15,175 bases of DNA from Daldinia sp. FL1419 (Eukaryota > Ascomycota > Sordariomycetes > Xylariales > Hypoxylaceae). A program made the translations under genes and the position numbers. This document shows, one piece after another, positions 1 through 9,538 of the stretch. The notes beneath the pieces are model-generated. The model saw only the letters and a list, made by a program, of their open reading frames with translations, was not told where the DNA came from and did no database searches. Location of the stretch: assembly GCA_025201765.1 (NCBI GenBank), contig MU623707.1, positions 1 to 15,175 on the forward strand. Reading direction: 5' to 3'. Within the stretch, counting starts at the first letter, position 1, and every line of letters begins with the position of its first letter.

Positions 1-1600
1 TAATAATATAATTAATTAAAAAGATTTATAAATTTATATAATAAAATTATTTATCATAATTATTAATTAAATAATAAATAAATAAAGTAATATTAATATT
101 TTATATTTTTATAAATTAAAATATTAATTATTAATTTTTATATTAAAAAGTAATAATTAAATTATTAATATAATAATATCTTTCTTATACCATTCCCATT
201 TTTTTATTTAATAATTTAAAAAGATTTTTTTAAAATATTAATATCCTTTTTATTTAATATTTTTATTAACCTTAACTTTTATAATATATATATCTAATAT
301 TTGAATAATAATAGGAAGATCCCACCATCTTTTAAGTTTTTAAAATTTTATTTATTTTTAAATTTTCTATCTTATTTCTTAAATCTTAAAATGAAAATTT
401 TTATTATTTATATAAAATTTAATTATTATTATTATTATATTTAAATAAAAATATATTAAAAAATAATTCAATTTTATTTTTAATTATGATATTTTTATTA
501 TTTTATATATATTATTAATTTTTTATAAATAAATTAATTATATAATATTTAATTTTTTAATAATATCTTTTATTTTATAATTTTAATTTAAAATATATTA
601 TATTATTATTTTATATATTATTATATTTTATATTATTTTTATATAAATCTTTTTTATTTAAATTATATTATAACCTTATATTAATATCATTAATTTAAAA
701 AAGATATACTATTATTTTTCCATCTTTATTTTAATTACTTTTAAATATTTATTTTATTTAAATTTCTTATTTAATTATATTTTAAAAAATCTAATATTTT
801 TTTTAAATTTAATAATTATATTATTTAATTTAATTTTTATAATTAATATTTAATAAATCTTTATAAAATATATAAATTTATTTTTTTATATTATAAAGAT
901 TTTATTATATTTCCATACTTAATCTAAATATATTTTGTATATTCATTTTAACTTAATATAATTTTCAATTATAAAATATTTTATTATTAATATATTTATA
1001 TTATTTATAAAATTAATAACCAAATACCTTCCTAATCCAATTTTTTATATAAAATAATTATATAAATAATAAATAAAATAGATAATAATAAAAAACTTTA
1101 TAAAATATTTATAATAAAAAAATAGGCCTTATTTTTTTCATTATTACAAATTAATTATACCTTTTATTTTTTTTATAAAATTATTACTTTAATTTATTAT
1201 CCATATTAAATACCCTTTTTAATATAATATATATATAAACCTTTATAAAATAACATTATTAAAAATATTTAAAATATTTAATTATAAAAATAATATTGTA
1301 ATATTAATAATATATTATATAATATATATAACCTTTATTACCATTTTAATAATTATTTTTATAGATCTAATTGATGTATTTCCTATTTAATTTTCTAAAA
1401 ATAATTAACATTATTCCACTACTATTACAATATAATTTACCATTATTTTTTTAATTATTTTATTTATAATTCTTAAAAGGCATATTAATTTATAAATATT
1501 TAAAAAAAGAATTTTCTTTAGATTTTCTAGATTTTAATAATATTATTATTATAATTTTATAAAATGCTTTTAAATAATATTTAAATATAAAAATTTATAT
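1..1600. other. AT-rich stretch without recognisable gene
   Basis: Almost pure A/T sequence with many TAA triplets in all frames. I see no conserved protein motif, RNA gene or clear repeat. On the plus strand the few non-A/T bases are more often C than G, unlike the G-biased stretches further right. This is compatible with a minus-strand relic mutated beyond recognition, but that is inference. Confidence 0.6.
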
Positions 1601-1620
1601 TTTATTTATTTATTTATTAC

Positions 1621-1790
1621 TACCCCGATTTACCTAGAATATATTACAGGTATCCAGTCCATCTTTTAATATTTGTTCCGGAAAAAACTTACCCACTATG
1701 CCTTAAGTTTTCTTAAGGTTTTGTGTTGGAAGATTATTGATATGGGTAGAGAAAAAATGACCTTACTAAGTATGTTAACCCCTTAAATTG
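1621..1790. other. GC-richer island, unidentified relic
   Basis: A patch with far more G and C than its flanks. It includes a CCGGAA core near 1678 and the inverted pair CCTTAAG / CTTAAGG around 1701-1719. Two frames look coding-like. The plus frame from 1621 stays open for about 36 codons. A minus frame also reads through most of the island with only two stops, at former Gln or Trp positions. I recognise neither protein and cannot choose a strand. It may be a less mutated part of a transposon, or its non-coding end. Confidence 0.4.
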
Positions 1791-1980
1791 ATTTTATAAT
1801 TTCTAAATTTTAAATAATATTAAATATATATTTTTTTTATATTTTATTAAGATCTTCTATACTTTTTAATATAGAAAAATATTTTTTTAATTGAAAAAGT
1901 TTTAGTTTTAAGATTTTTATAAATTATTTTGTAAAATTAATACAATTTGAATTTTTTTAACCTTATACACCAACCTCATC

Positions 1981-2140
1981 AACCTTACACCCAGCCACAT
2001 TATAATTGATCAACCATAGCCTTGGTTTTCTTAGTCTTTCTTAAATTAACTAGCCGTGTCAACCTCGTACATAACTACATTCTAATTAATTAAACATAAC
2101 ATTAACCTTCTTAACCTTTCTTGAATTAATCAGCCTTGCA
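1981..2140. repeat. 80-bp tandem duplication (2 copies)
   Basis: Two adjacent 80-bp units, 1981-2060 and 2061-2140, align without gaps at 55 of 80 positions. Of the 25 differences I count 19 transitions and 6 transversions, the bias expected if both copies decayed by C-to-T / G-to-A mutation. The unit starts AACCT and contains a CTTA-rCCTTTCTT core. The 12 bases before 1981 resemble the unit end, so a third partial copy may precede it. Since 80 is not a multiple of 3, the repeat is unlikely to be coding. It lies about 270 bp beyond the 3' end of the Helitron helicase and could be terminal or subterminal repeats of that or a neighbouring element. Confidence 0.8.
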
Positions 2141-2405
2141 CCTATATATTAACCTTAATTTAATTTTAACTTTATTATAACTATATTTTCTAACCTTATT
2201 TATTATTAAAAAATTTTTCCTTATTTTATTTTATAATTTATTAATTTATATAATAAAAATCACAAAAATTCAATAATTTATTTGAAAAATAGGGTATACC
2301 ATTTTTTAAATTTTAATATTCATATTTTTTATAGATATACACAAAAATATTATATATATTAAATTATAATTTAATTATATAATTAATAATTTAATTATTT
2401 ATAAA

Positions 2406-3975
2406 TTAATATACTATAAAAATACTTTTTATAAGTTTTTTTAACCTATTAATGCCAAATATTATAATAGGAGGTAGCCTTAACAACATATAATAATTAA
2501 TATCAATTTTTAATAATAAGAAAAACTTTTTAAAATTTATAACACATAATAACTAAATATATGTAATCATAAAATCTAAGCCTTTTCAGTTTTTAAGGTA
2601 CAATATTAAATTAATGAATATTTATTAATAAATTTGCTTTTATAATTTGTAATTAATTATTATAAAATTTGAAATTAAGGTAAAACCAATTCAATTAAAT
2701 AACTTCAATAAAATACCAAATAACTTAATAACAAATATCTTCTTAAATGTAATAAGAAGAAAACCAACACAGAAACCGCTAAAACTCAATCCTTACATAA
2801 TTATAAATAATAATAATATTATATTGGGGGATTTGGTATAAATTAAAATAATTAAATTAATTATAAATATAATTAAATTAATATTAAATATAAACCCTTC
2901 TATAATATATTATATATTATTTATAATTTTTAAATTTTAAAAAATATTTTTAATAATGTTAATTAATATACCTTTAATAAAGAATAAATAAATTAGGATT
3001 TTTAAAGAAAAATCATTCATTATTTAATAAGCCATTTTAAGAATTACAATTTAATTAAACAACTTTAAAATATATTTTAACAAAAAAATATACACCTTTT
3101 ATTAATTTATTTTTGTAAAGGTGATTGTAGTTTGAAAATTTATATTATAATAGATTTTGTTTATTAGAATAATAGCCTTAAAATTATTATTTAATAAGAT
3201 ATTTTATTATATGGTTATTTTGGAATTTAAGATATCAACATCTTCTTTAATTTATAACCTTTTCTTTAATTGTTATAATAAAAGACTAAGAATAAGATTT
3301 ATTATTCTTATTTATTGGTTAAGAAGGATTATAAAAATAAATTTCAACTATAATTAATATCTAAGGTAATGTATATTATTTTTTACTTAATATTCAAAGA
3401 ATTTATTAAATAATTTTAATTTAAATATAAATATTGGTTTATTTGGATATAATAATAATAAATTTAAAATAAATTTAAATTAATAAAAATTATTATATAA
3501 AATAATAATTGGAATATTGTTAAATTCTTTATTAAGCTAACCACAAATTTTTTATAGTTGTTTATGAATCTTTAATAAGTTAAATTTTAATATTATATTA
3601 TATTTATCAATAACTAAAATATTAATATCTTTTAAAACAGCTGCCTTTTTAAGGTGGATTTTCTAAAATTTACCCATATTAAATATATTAACAGTAAAAT
3701 GAATAATAATATTATTAAAATATGTATTAATATAATTAAATATTATTGTTATTATAATTTATTTCTTTATATTTTTTATTTTTAATATTTTAATTAAGAT
3801 TTTAATAACAATATTTTTTCTAATTTTATTTTTATTGTTTAAATAATGTAATAGTTAATATTAATTATTATTAAAAAAGATTTTAATAAATTTATATAAA
3901 TTAATTTTATTAAAATAATATAAAATAATATTTAAAGAAATAAATTATTTTTTATTTAATTATTCCTTTTTATAT
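2406..3975 (-). pseudogene. Helitron Pif1-type helicase domain, degenerate
   Basis: This would be the 5'-3' DNA helicase half of RepHel. Read on the minus strand from high to low coordinates it shows LNKK-F then a run NNN where the Walker A glycines are expected (3860-3959). It continues with IIHF, resembling TIHS (about 3690-3715), and LVIDKY, resembling the LIIDE Walker B (3600-3620; Asp kept, Glu now Lys at 3603-3605). Next are IHKQL, then LYNNFY-stop, resembling a GDFYQ box (3480-3500), and DILNS (about 3230). An IKG...NI...NN motif corresponds to KG.p...NI...NG (about 2890-2970). The end reads DFMITY...INFKKFFLLLKI and then LRLPP (2469-2480), as in Helitron C-termini. The closing TAA at 2406-2408 is about where the family ends. 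Walker A is too altered to identify with certainty. A 66-codon open frame on the other strand (3157-3357) is only its antisense shadow. Confidence 0.82.
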
Positions 3976-4099
3976 AATATGAATGTAGCATTAATTTAAG
4001 ATTGTTTAAGATTATATTTAATATTTAAGGTTATTGGTTTATTAAGTATATTTATTTTATTTAAAAGATGAATGTTACATATATTTAAATTATAATTTA

Positions 4100-4330
4100 T
4101 TTTTATAAAATTATCTTTAATAGGCTAAGATAGTATTGGATGTGGATTACCTCTATTAACATATTTAGTCTTATCTGTTTCACCTATTATCTCCCAAAAT
4201 TTATAATTATTTATATCTTTAAATTTAGTTTTCTACTGTCTTATGGATTCTTGGATAATATGTTAAATGTGTTCCTTATTGCGTAATAATGATGTAATAT
4301 TATTAACATTAAAATTTTAAATTAAATTTT
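4100..4330 (-). pseudogene. Helitron inter-domain coding relic
   Basis: A GC-richer patch that reads as protein on the minus strand, in the same frame as the helicase. It contains LLRNKEHI, IIQESIR, KFWEIIGETDK and NRGNPHPIL, with stops only where Gln or Trp is plausible. It lies between the Rep half and the LNKK start of the helicase, where Helitron proteins have a poorly conserved linker, so I take it as that linker. I first considered the C-terminal tail of a LINE ORF2, but the helicase motifs directly downstream in the same frame make the Helitron assignment better. No specific function can be inferred. Confidence 0.6.
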
Positions 4331-5379
4331 TAAAAATATTAAGTTTTAGAATTAAAGGTAAAAAAAAATCTTTATAAAATTATTAATTATAATAGATTTT
4401 ATTAAAATATTAATATTATTTTTAAATAAATTATTTCCTTATTTAAAAAAAATATTTGAACAATTAATAATAATTAAACCAAAAAATTTAAATTATTTAA
4501 ATTTATATATTTATAAATTAATTTCTTTATTATTTTTTATATTTTCATTATTAAAATTAACCTTAAACTTAAATTTATTAATAATATTATAACCTTCAAA
4601 CTTAATCTTTTAAATTTTCTTATCTTTAGTAACATTTTTTTTATTCCTTTTTAATACTTTAAGGTTATAATTATAAAATATAATATGTTAGGGAATATTA
4701 TAAGATAAGTGTTTTTAAATATTTTGATAAAAATTTGATTTTAAGGAAATAAAATCTTTTTAAAGAATAAATAATATAAAATAAATAATAAAATTTTAAT
4801 AATATTTTATCTTATTTTTAAAAGATTATAAATAAGATCTTATTAAAATAGGTGTATATATATTTTTCTTTAATAAAACATATTAATAAAATTTAAAGTC
4901 TTTTAATGATTCTTTAAAAATAATATATTGTTTTATCTATTTTTTTTTAATTTCAATTTAATTTTAATAATTGAATAATAATTATAAAAATAGAAATTGT
5001 GAAAAAGAGGCTTATAATAGGTATAAATATCATATATAATCAACCATATATCTATAAAATATAAAAATATTATTAGGTTATAATTAAGTTTTTTATTATT
5101 ATTAGAGTCTTTATAAATTAATTTTTGAAGATATGGCCATCTATGGTATATGGCTTAATAAATGGTGTTTATATTTATTTAATTTTAATTATAAATTAAT
5201 GAATATTTTATATTATAATTAAAAATATAATTGTAAATATTAAAGAATAATAACTTTTAATTAAAAAAGATTTAATTATATATTTTTAATATTAAATTAT
5301 AAATTATTTTGTTTGGATTATTAGGGTTAATAAAAGAAGGTATGTTATTCTTTACTTCTAAAACAGCTTATATAAAAGT

Positions 5380-6590
5380 TGTTTGTTAAAAAAGAGGTTA
5401 TTTAACTTTTATAATATAATTAATAATGTATATAATTAAAAAGAGGATTTGATTTTAAGTAAAAATGGAAATAAAATCATAATTATGCTTCAATACCACA
5501 ACCATAACCATATTCCAATAAAAACAATTTCTAAAAGTACATTTAATTCTAAAAATACCATTATTATCTAAACAAATCCTCTCAACAAGGTTTTATAATT
5601 AATCAAAATAATATCTTCTGCCTATTTTGGTTTTTTATTTTTATTTTTATTTATTTTTTTATATTTATAATAAATCCAAATATATTAATATATCTATAAA
5701 ATTATGGTAACAAATTATATTTTATTTTGTTATTCTTTTTTTAATTTGGTTAAATTAATTTAAAACTCCTTAGGAAATAAAAGACAATTACCATCGCGCA
5801 CCTTACATTTAAATACTTCCTAATTATAATTTTTTTAAAAATATTTATTAATTTATCAAATAAAATTAAAAAGATTAGAATTAAGGTACCTATCATATAA
5901 TAATATATCAATATAATTTTTTTATCCAATATTATCAAAATATTAAAGAAAGTTATAAAAGTAAAAGAATTTATAATTATTTATTTTAATAACTCCAAAA
6001 TATATATTAATAAATTTAAATACCTTATCCTTATTTTCTATTCAAATAATTTTATTAAAAAAAGCTTTTATATGGATATAAAACTATATAATTGCTATTA
6101 TAAGGTTTTAATTTGCTTCTTTAATAATAATATAATAATATTTAATTAAATGATTTTTTAATTTTTTTTTAATATATTTTAGATATTAATAACCACAAAA
6201 CTTCCTACCTATTTTAATATATATTAAATTAATTAAATCATTAGGATTTATTATAAACCAAATAATTAGGGGATTATTTCTTATAATTAAATTTTATAGT
6301 TGGTTTTTTTAATTATATATTTTTTTATTTAACAAAGGTTACTACTATTTGAAAACTAATATTTCCTTTATAATTCTTTTTATATGAAGATTATTAATAA
6401 ATTAATATTTTTCTAGTTTTTCTTTTGCAATAATAAATTCTAATAAAATAATATTTTTTGAAATTTGTATGATCTTATTAAATTTTAAAATCTTTAATTA
6501 TATCCAACTAATCCTAACATTATTATCTTTTATAATACAATTAAAAACCAAAAATGGGAAGATTAAATATATAATAATAATAACTCCATA
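5380..6590 (-). pseudogene. Helitron Rep (HUH endonuclease) domain, degenerate
   Basis: This would be the rolling-circle initiator that nicks and joins DNA ends. On the minus strand, IIWFIINPND (6237-6266) matches the Helitron-like N-terminal signature. It is followed by IHIKAFFNKII and then F-INIYFGVI. Next comes FFYFYNFL, at the position of the LHLHG-type HUH motif. The two tyrosine codons (5955-5957 and 5961-5963) stand where the metal-binding histidines belong. Further on, a second frame carries NNGIFRIK, LKHNYDFISIFT (5458-5493) and YIINYIIK, matching the Y-x3-Y-x2-K nucleophile motif (5407-5430) with both tyrosines and the lysine kept. The frame change falls between about 5620 and 5750, where there is a T/A homopolymer-rich tract (5628-5665). 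A 62-codon open frame at 5750-5938 is an out-of-frame shadow of this domain. Confidence 0.82.
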
Positions 6591-6659
6591 CTAATGTAAT
6601 TTAATAGAAATCTAATTATAAAAACCATTATTAGTTAATAAATAAATTTATATAATAAT

Positions 6660-8240
6660 GAAAAAATAATATTATATATTTTGTAAGAAAAGTTTCTTTT
6701 TTCATAATTAATAAATTCTATCTTTTTTTTATTATTAATTAATATTAAATTACTTAATTTATAAAATAAAATAGTAATAAATATAGAAAAGAAATATTTT
6801 AGGTTGTAAATATTTAAAAATTATTAATTTAATAAGATATGAATATAGGTCTATTCATTTAAAATTTACTATTTTATTATATTTTTAATATTATTACTAT
6901 TTTATTTTCCAAATAATTTATATTAAAGAGATTATTAAATAAAATTATTTATTTTAATATTAGTTAATTTATTCCCTTCTACAAAAAAAAGAATTAATAA
7001 GATTAATGTGGTTATCAATTTTTAAAGGGAATTATAATCCTTATATTTAATAGAAGAAGTAGGGTTAATTAATAATTTATTAATGTGCAGTAGTATTATA
7101 TCTTTTATGGTATTTTATATTTTAATTAATTTTTGTTAAGTAATATTTTTTAAATTTAATGTTGTATTTAAATCATAATTATGGTTATAATTAATGTTGA
7201 AAGTTATGAGATTTTGAATTTTATTATAAGGCTTTAAGTTTATATTAGTAAATATATTGTTGTTGTTGTTGTATGTGGGATTTAAATCATTTTGTTGTGG
7301 GATATAAAAAGATTATTTAATTATTTCTTTATTTATGTTGCAAATATATATTAAATCTTTTGATAAGGTTAATAATATATATTTATTTTTATTATCCTAT
7401 ACTTCTTAAAAATCATAATTTAATTTAATGTTATAATAAAGGTAATTATTCTTTTTTAATTATAATAAAGCTTTTATTATAATAGATTTTTAAAGATTTA
7501 AAAAGGGTTTTAAAATATCTTTATCAAATTTATCAAAGTTATATCAAATAACATACATATTGTCAACAATATCTTCAATTTTTTAAGGCAAGATTTTTGT
7601 AATAAAAAATAGGTTATTTATAATAATTATAATATAATTAATTATTTTTTAATAATCCTAATTATTAAACTAATTGGATAAAAGGTTTAAAATAATTTTC
7701 ATAATTATATTAAATATATATCTTAAAGATATAAACCTTTCTTTTAATGAATACAAATCCTTTAAAGTAAAGGGATATAAATGAACATATAATATTAATA
7801 ATATATTTAATTTATATATTTTTAAAATATTTTTAAAATTAATATTTAATGAATATCACTTATAGATCCTTATAAACCTAATATTATAAAGAAAATAATT
7901 AAAATAAAAAAAACAATATAATAAATTATCTTCAATAAAAAAATATAAAGGCAGAACCTTATAAAACAAAGTTTATAACTTATTTATTAAATAATTCAAA
8001 AATAATTCCTAAAATAATAATTATATTTTATTTTTAATATATTAAATAAGATATAATTGATATTATTTTAAAAAAAAGTTATTCAATATGTAAGTTTTTT
8101 TTAAAAAATTAAAGATATATTAAATTTTATAATAGTTATTAATTGGTTTGGTAAATAATTTAATAAAAAATTTAAAAAATTTTTTATTAAATTTAACATT
8201 AAAATTATTTATTAAAATTTAAATAAATTCTTTTTAATAA
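6660..8240. other. Unassigned AT-rich stretch with stop-depleted plus-strand frames
   Basis: I recognise no protein here. From about 7005 to 7440 one plus-strand frame is visibly poorer in stops than such AT-rich DNA should allow. It has G-rich patches around 7005-7095 and 7190-7310, so it may be a plus-strand transposon relic next to the minus-strand Helitron. The missing N-terminus of the Helitron protein could also begin in the left part of this stretch. No RNA gene was seen. Confidence 0.4.
7257..7271 (+). repeat. (TTG)5 microsatellite
   Basis: Five perfect TTG triplets inside a locally G-rich patch. Just downstream GTGGGATTTAAA and GTGGGATATAAA repeat within about 30 bases. TTG contains the TpG dinucleotide that RIP converts to TpA, so five intact copies suggest either recent slippage or escape from mutation. 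Confidence 0.7.
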
Positions 8241-9060
8241 ATAAAATTAATTACATTGTTATGATGTCTTTTATTAGGTTTTTTAGGGTTAAAGCTAAAA
8301 CCATTAGTACAAAGGTAAATCCATCATTAAGAAAGAATAAAAGATAATAAAATATTAGTTTTTGGTTAGGACGAAAGGTTAGGAATACTTAATATAAAAA
8401 TAGAATTTAATTTTATTATTGGAGGAGTAGGTTTAGGAAATATTAACATAAAATAAAAAATAATATAAGGTATTAATTTAATTATTATAAAAAGGGTAGG
8501 GCCAAATAAATAATAAAAAGATTAAAATTTATTAATATATTTATTTTAAATAAATTAAATTTAAGAGGTATTATTAAATAACAAAAGAAATTTAAAACTA
8601 AGAATAAAATTGTTGCAATAGGGGTAGGTGTAGGTAGATATTAAAAAGGATTAGATATATTTAATATATATAAATCTAATTTTAAAATAATGGGTTTAAT
8701 ATTTGGTACAAGAATATTCTATAGAAGAATATTAGGTAGAAGCATAATAATTTTAAAGATATTTTATAATATATAATATTTTAAAATATTATATTAAAAT
8801 AATATTTATAAAAGTAAAATATATTAATATAATTAATAGGTTAAAATATTTTATATAAATAAAATAAAAAGGTATATAATATTATTAAAGGATTTATAAT
8901 ATTAAATATAAATTAAATTATAAATAATAAAAGAAGAAATTTAAAATAAAAAAATATAAAATTAAATCCAGGACGAAGCCGGTCGCCAAAAGTGTAATTT
9001 AATTCCAATAGGAAGTGGATGAAGTCTGGGTATTGAATAAGTGTAATTTATTTAAATTAT
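8240..9060 (+). pseudogene. Unidentified degenerate coding-like segment
   Basis: A strongly G-over-C stretch with long stop-poor plus-strand readings. One frame contains LVFG-stop-DERLGIL followed by IIGGVGLGNI (8421-8444). A second frame further on contains VAIGVGVGRY (from 8612). Many in-frame stops are TAG in places where CAG or TGG would restore sense, as in the other relics here. The right end (8966-9060) is GC-richer and keeps CCGGTCGCC. I cannot assign a family: no polymerase, transposase or helicase motif is certain. It ends directly at the 9-bp minisatellite, which would suit the 3' end of a plus-strand LINE, but that is speculation. Confidence 0.4.
8990..9050. repeat. 12-bp direct repeat AAGTGTAATTTA
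   Basis: The same 12 bases occur at 8990-9001 and 9039-9050 and enclose 37 bp of GC-richer sequence, immediately before the minisatellite. It could be a duplicated target site or a local duplication; nothing else supports either reading. Confidence 0.6.
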
Positions 9061-9062
9061 TT

Positions 9063-9170
9063 TTAATAGATTTAATAGATTTAATAGATTTAATAGATTT
9101 AATAGATTTAATAGATTTAATAAATTTAATAGATTTAATAGATTTAATAGATTTAATAGATTTAATAAAT
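9063..9170 (+). repeat. 12 x 9-bp minisatellite (TTAATAGAT)
   Basis: Twelve consecutive 9-bp units with no indels. Units 1-6 and 8-11 are TTAATAGAT. Units 7 (9117-9125) and 12 (9162-9170) are TTAATAAAT, differing by one G-to-A change. The variant recurs with a spacing of five units, suggesting duplication of a 45-bp block. Read in frame from 9063 it would encode a Leu-Ile-Asp tripeptide repeat, but there is no open frame around it. Some LINEs end in short tandem repeats instead of poly(A), which is one possible explanation. Confidence 0.97.
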
Positions 9171-9292
9171 TTAATTTGATTTAAATAATTTTTTAAATTA
9201 TTATAATAAATTGGTTATACGTGACCGATGGGTCTATCTCGAAGTTTGCAAAAAAATATTATTTTAATTATTTTTTTTGGAAATTTAAAAGG

Positions 9293-9323
<31 letters not shown>
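9293..9323. repeat. T11-A20 homopolymer pair
   Basis: Eleven T followed directly by twenty A, able to fold on itself. The A20 run could be the tail of a retroposed sequence on the plus strand. The length of such a run is also prone to sequencing error. Confidence 0.9.
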
Positions 9324-9325
<2 letters not shown>

Positions 9326-9446
9326 TAGAGTTTTGTTGAAATCTGCCAAGTCCCTCAGAAACTACTTTGGAGTGGCTGGTGGATGTGGTGTGGCGTGGGT
9401 AAATGTGGCTTGTTTGGGTGGATTTTTTGGCGGGTGGTCCGTGCGT

Positions 9447-9476
9447 TTATCAGTTCTTATCAATTATTATCAATTT
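9447..9476 (+). repeat. 3 x 10-bp tandem repeat (TTATCARTTN)
   Basis: Three abutting 10-mers: TTATCAGTTC, TTATCAATTA and TTATCAATTT. They sit at the edge where the GC-normal island passes back into AT-rich DNA. Confidence 0.85.
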
Positions 9477-9513
9477 TTTATTAATTACATATAGTAATTT
9501 ATTGGAGGAATTT

Positions 9514-9538
9514 CAGTATAATATACTGGACTTTGTCC
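9514..9538. other. Adjacent short inverted repeats
   Basis: CAGTATA-A-TATACTG (9514-9528) is a 7-bp perfect inverted repeat around one base. It is followed at once by GGAC-TTT-GTCC (9528-9538), a 4-bp stem with a 3-base loop. They lie at the right border of the un-RIPed island. They could be part of a transposon end or a binding site; no function can be assigned. Confidence 0.55.

Larger units (their letters stand above)
2406..6660 (-). mobile_element. RIP-inactivated autonomous Helitron (Rep/helicase)
   Basis: A minus-strand relic in which the ordered landmarks of a Helitron RepHel protein can be followed. First comes an IWF-INPND motif (complement of 6237-6266), then the HUH endonuclease site (near 5955-5963), an L-HN-DF motif (5458-5493) and a double-tyrosine motif (5407-5430). 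A linker follows, then LNKK before the helicase (3948-3959), Walker B (3603-3611), a GDFYQ-like box (3480-3500) and the helicase C-terminus with RLPP (2469-2480). Most of it is in one frame. The 5000-5620 part is in another, so at least two indels have occurred. In-frame stops fall mostly at expected Gln or Trp codons. Helitrons transpose by rolling-circle replication using these two activities. The termini (5' TC, 3' hairpin plus CTRR) could not be located, and the protein N-terminus beyond about 6660 is not recognisable. This copy is dead. Confidence 0.82.

Noticed and set aside
2040..2060. CTAG followed by T on the minus strand as the Helitron 3' terminus
   Set aside because: No convincing hairpin precedes it and it lies within the 80-bp tandem repeat. 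A four-base motif alone is not evidence.
3157..3357. 66-codon plus-strand open frame beginning with ATG
   Set aside because: It lies antisense to the recognisable Helitron helicase, matches no family, and is Ile/Leu/Asn-rich as any AT-rich frame would be. It is treated as a shadow.
4100..4330. C-terminal tail of a minus-strand LINE ORF2
   Set aside because: The same frame runs on into Helitron helicase motifs (LNKK, Walker B, GDFYQ-like box), so the Helitron linker is the better explanation.
5750..5938. 62-codon minus-strand open frame
   Set aside because: It is in a different frame from the Helitron Rep motifs that cover the same bases. The real frame carries the motifs, the open one does not.
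8240..8460. IS630/Tc1-type transposase (DERLGI-like motif)
   Set aside because: A single short motif after a stop codon, with competing frames on both strands equally open and no second or third catalytic acid identified.
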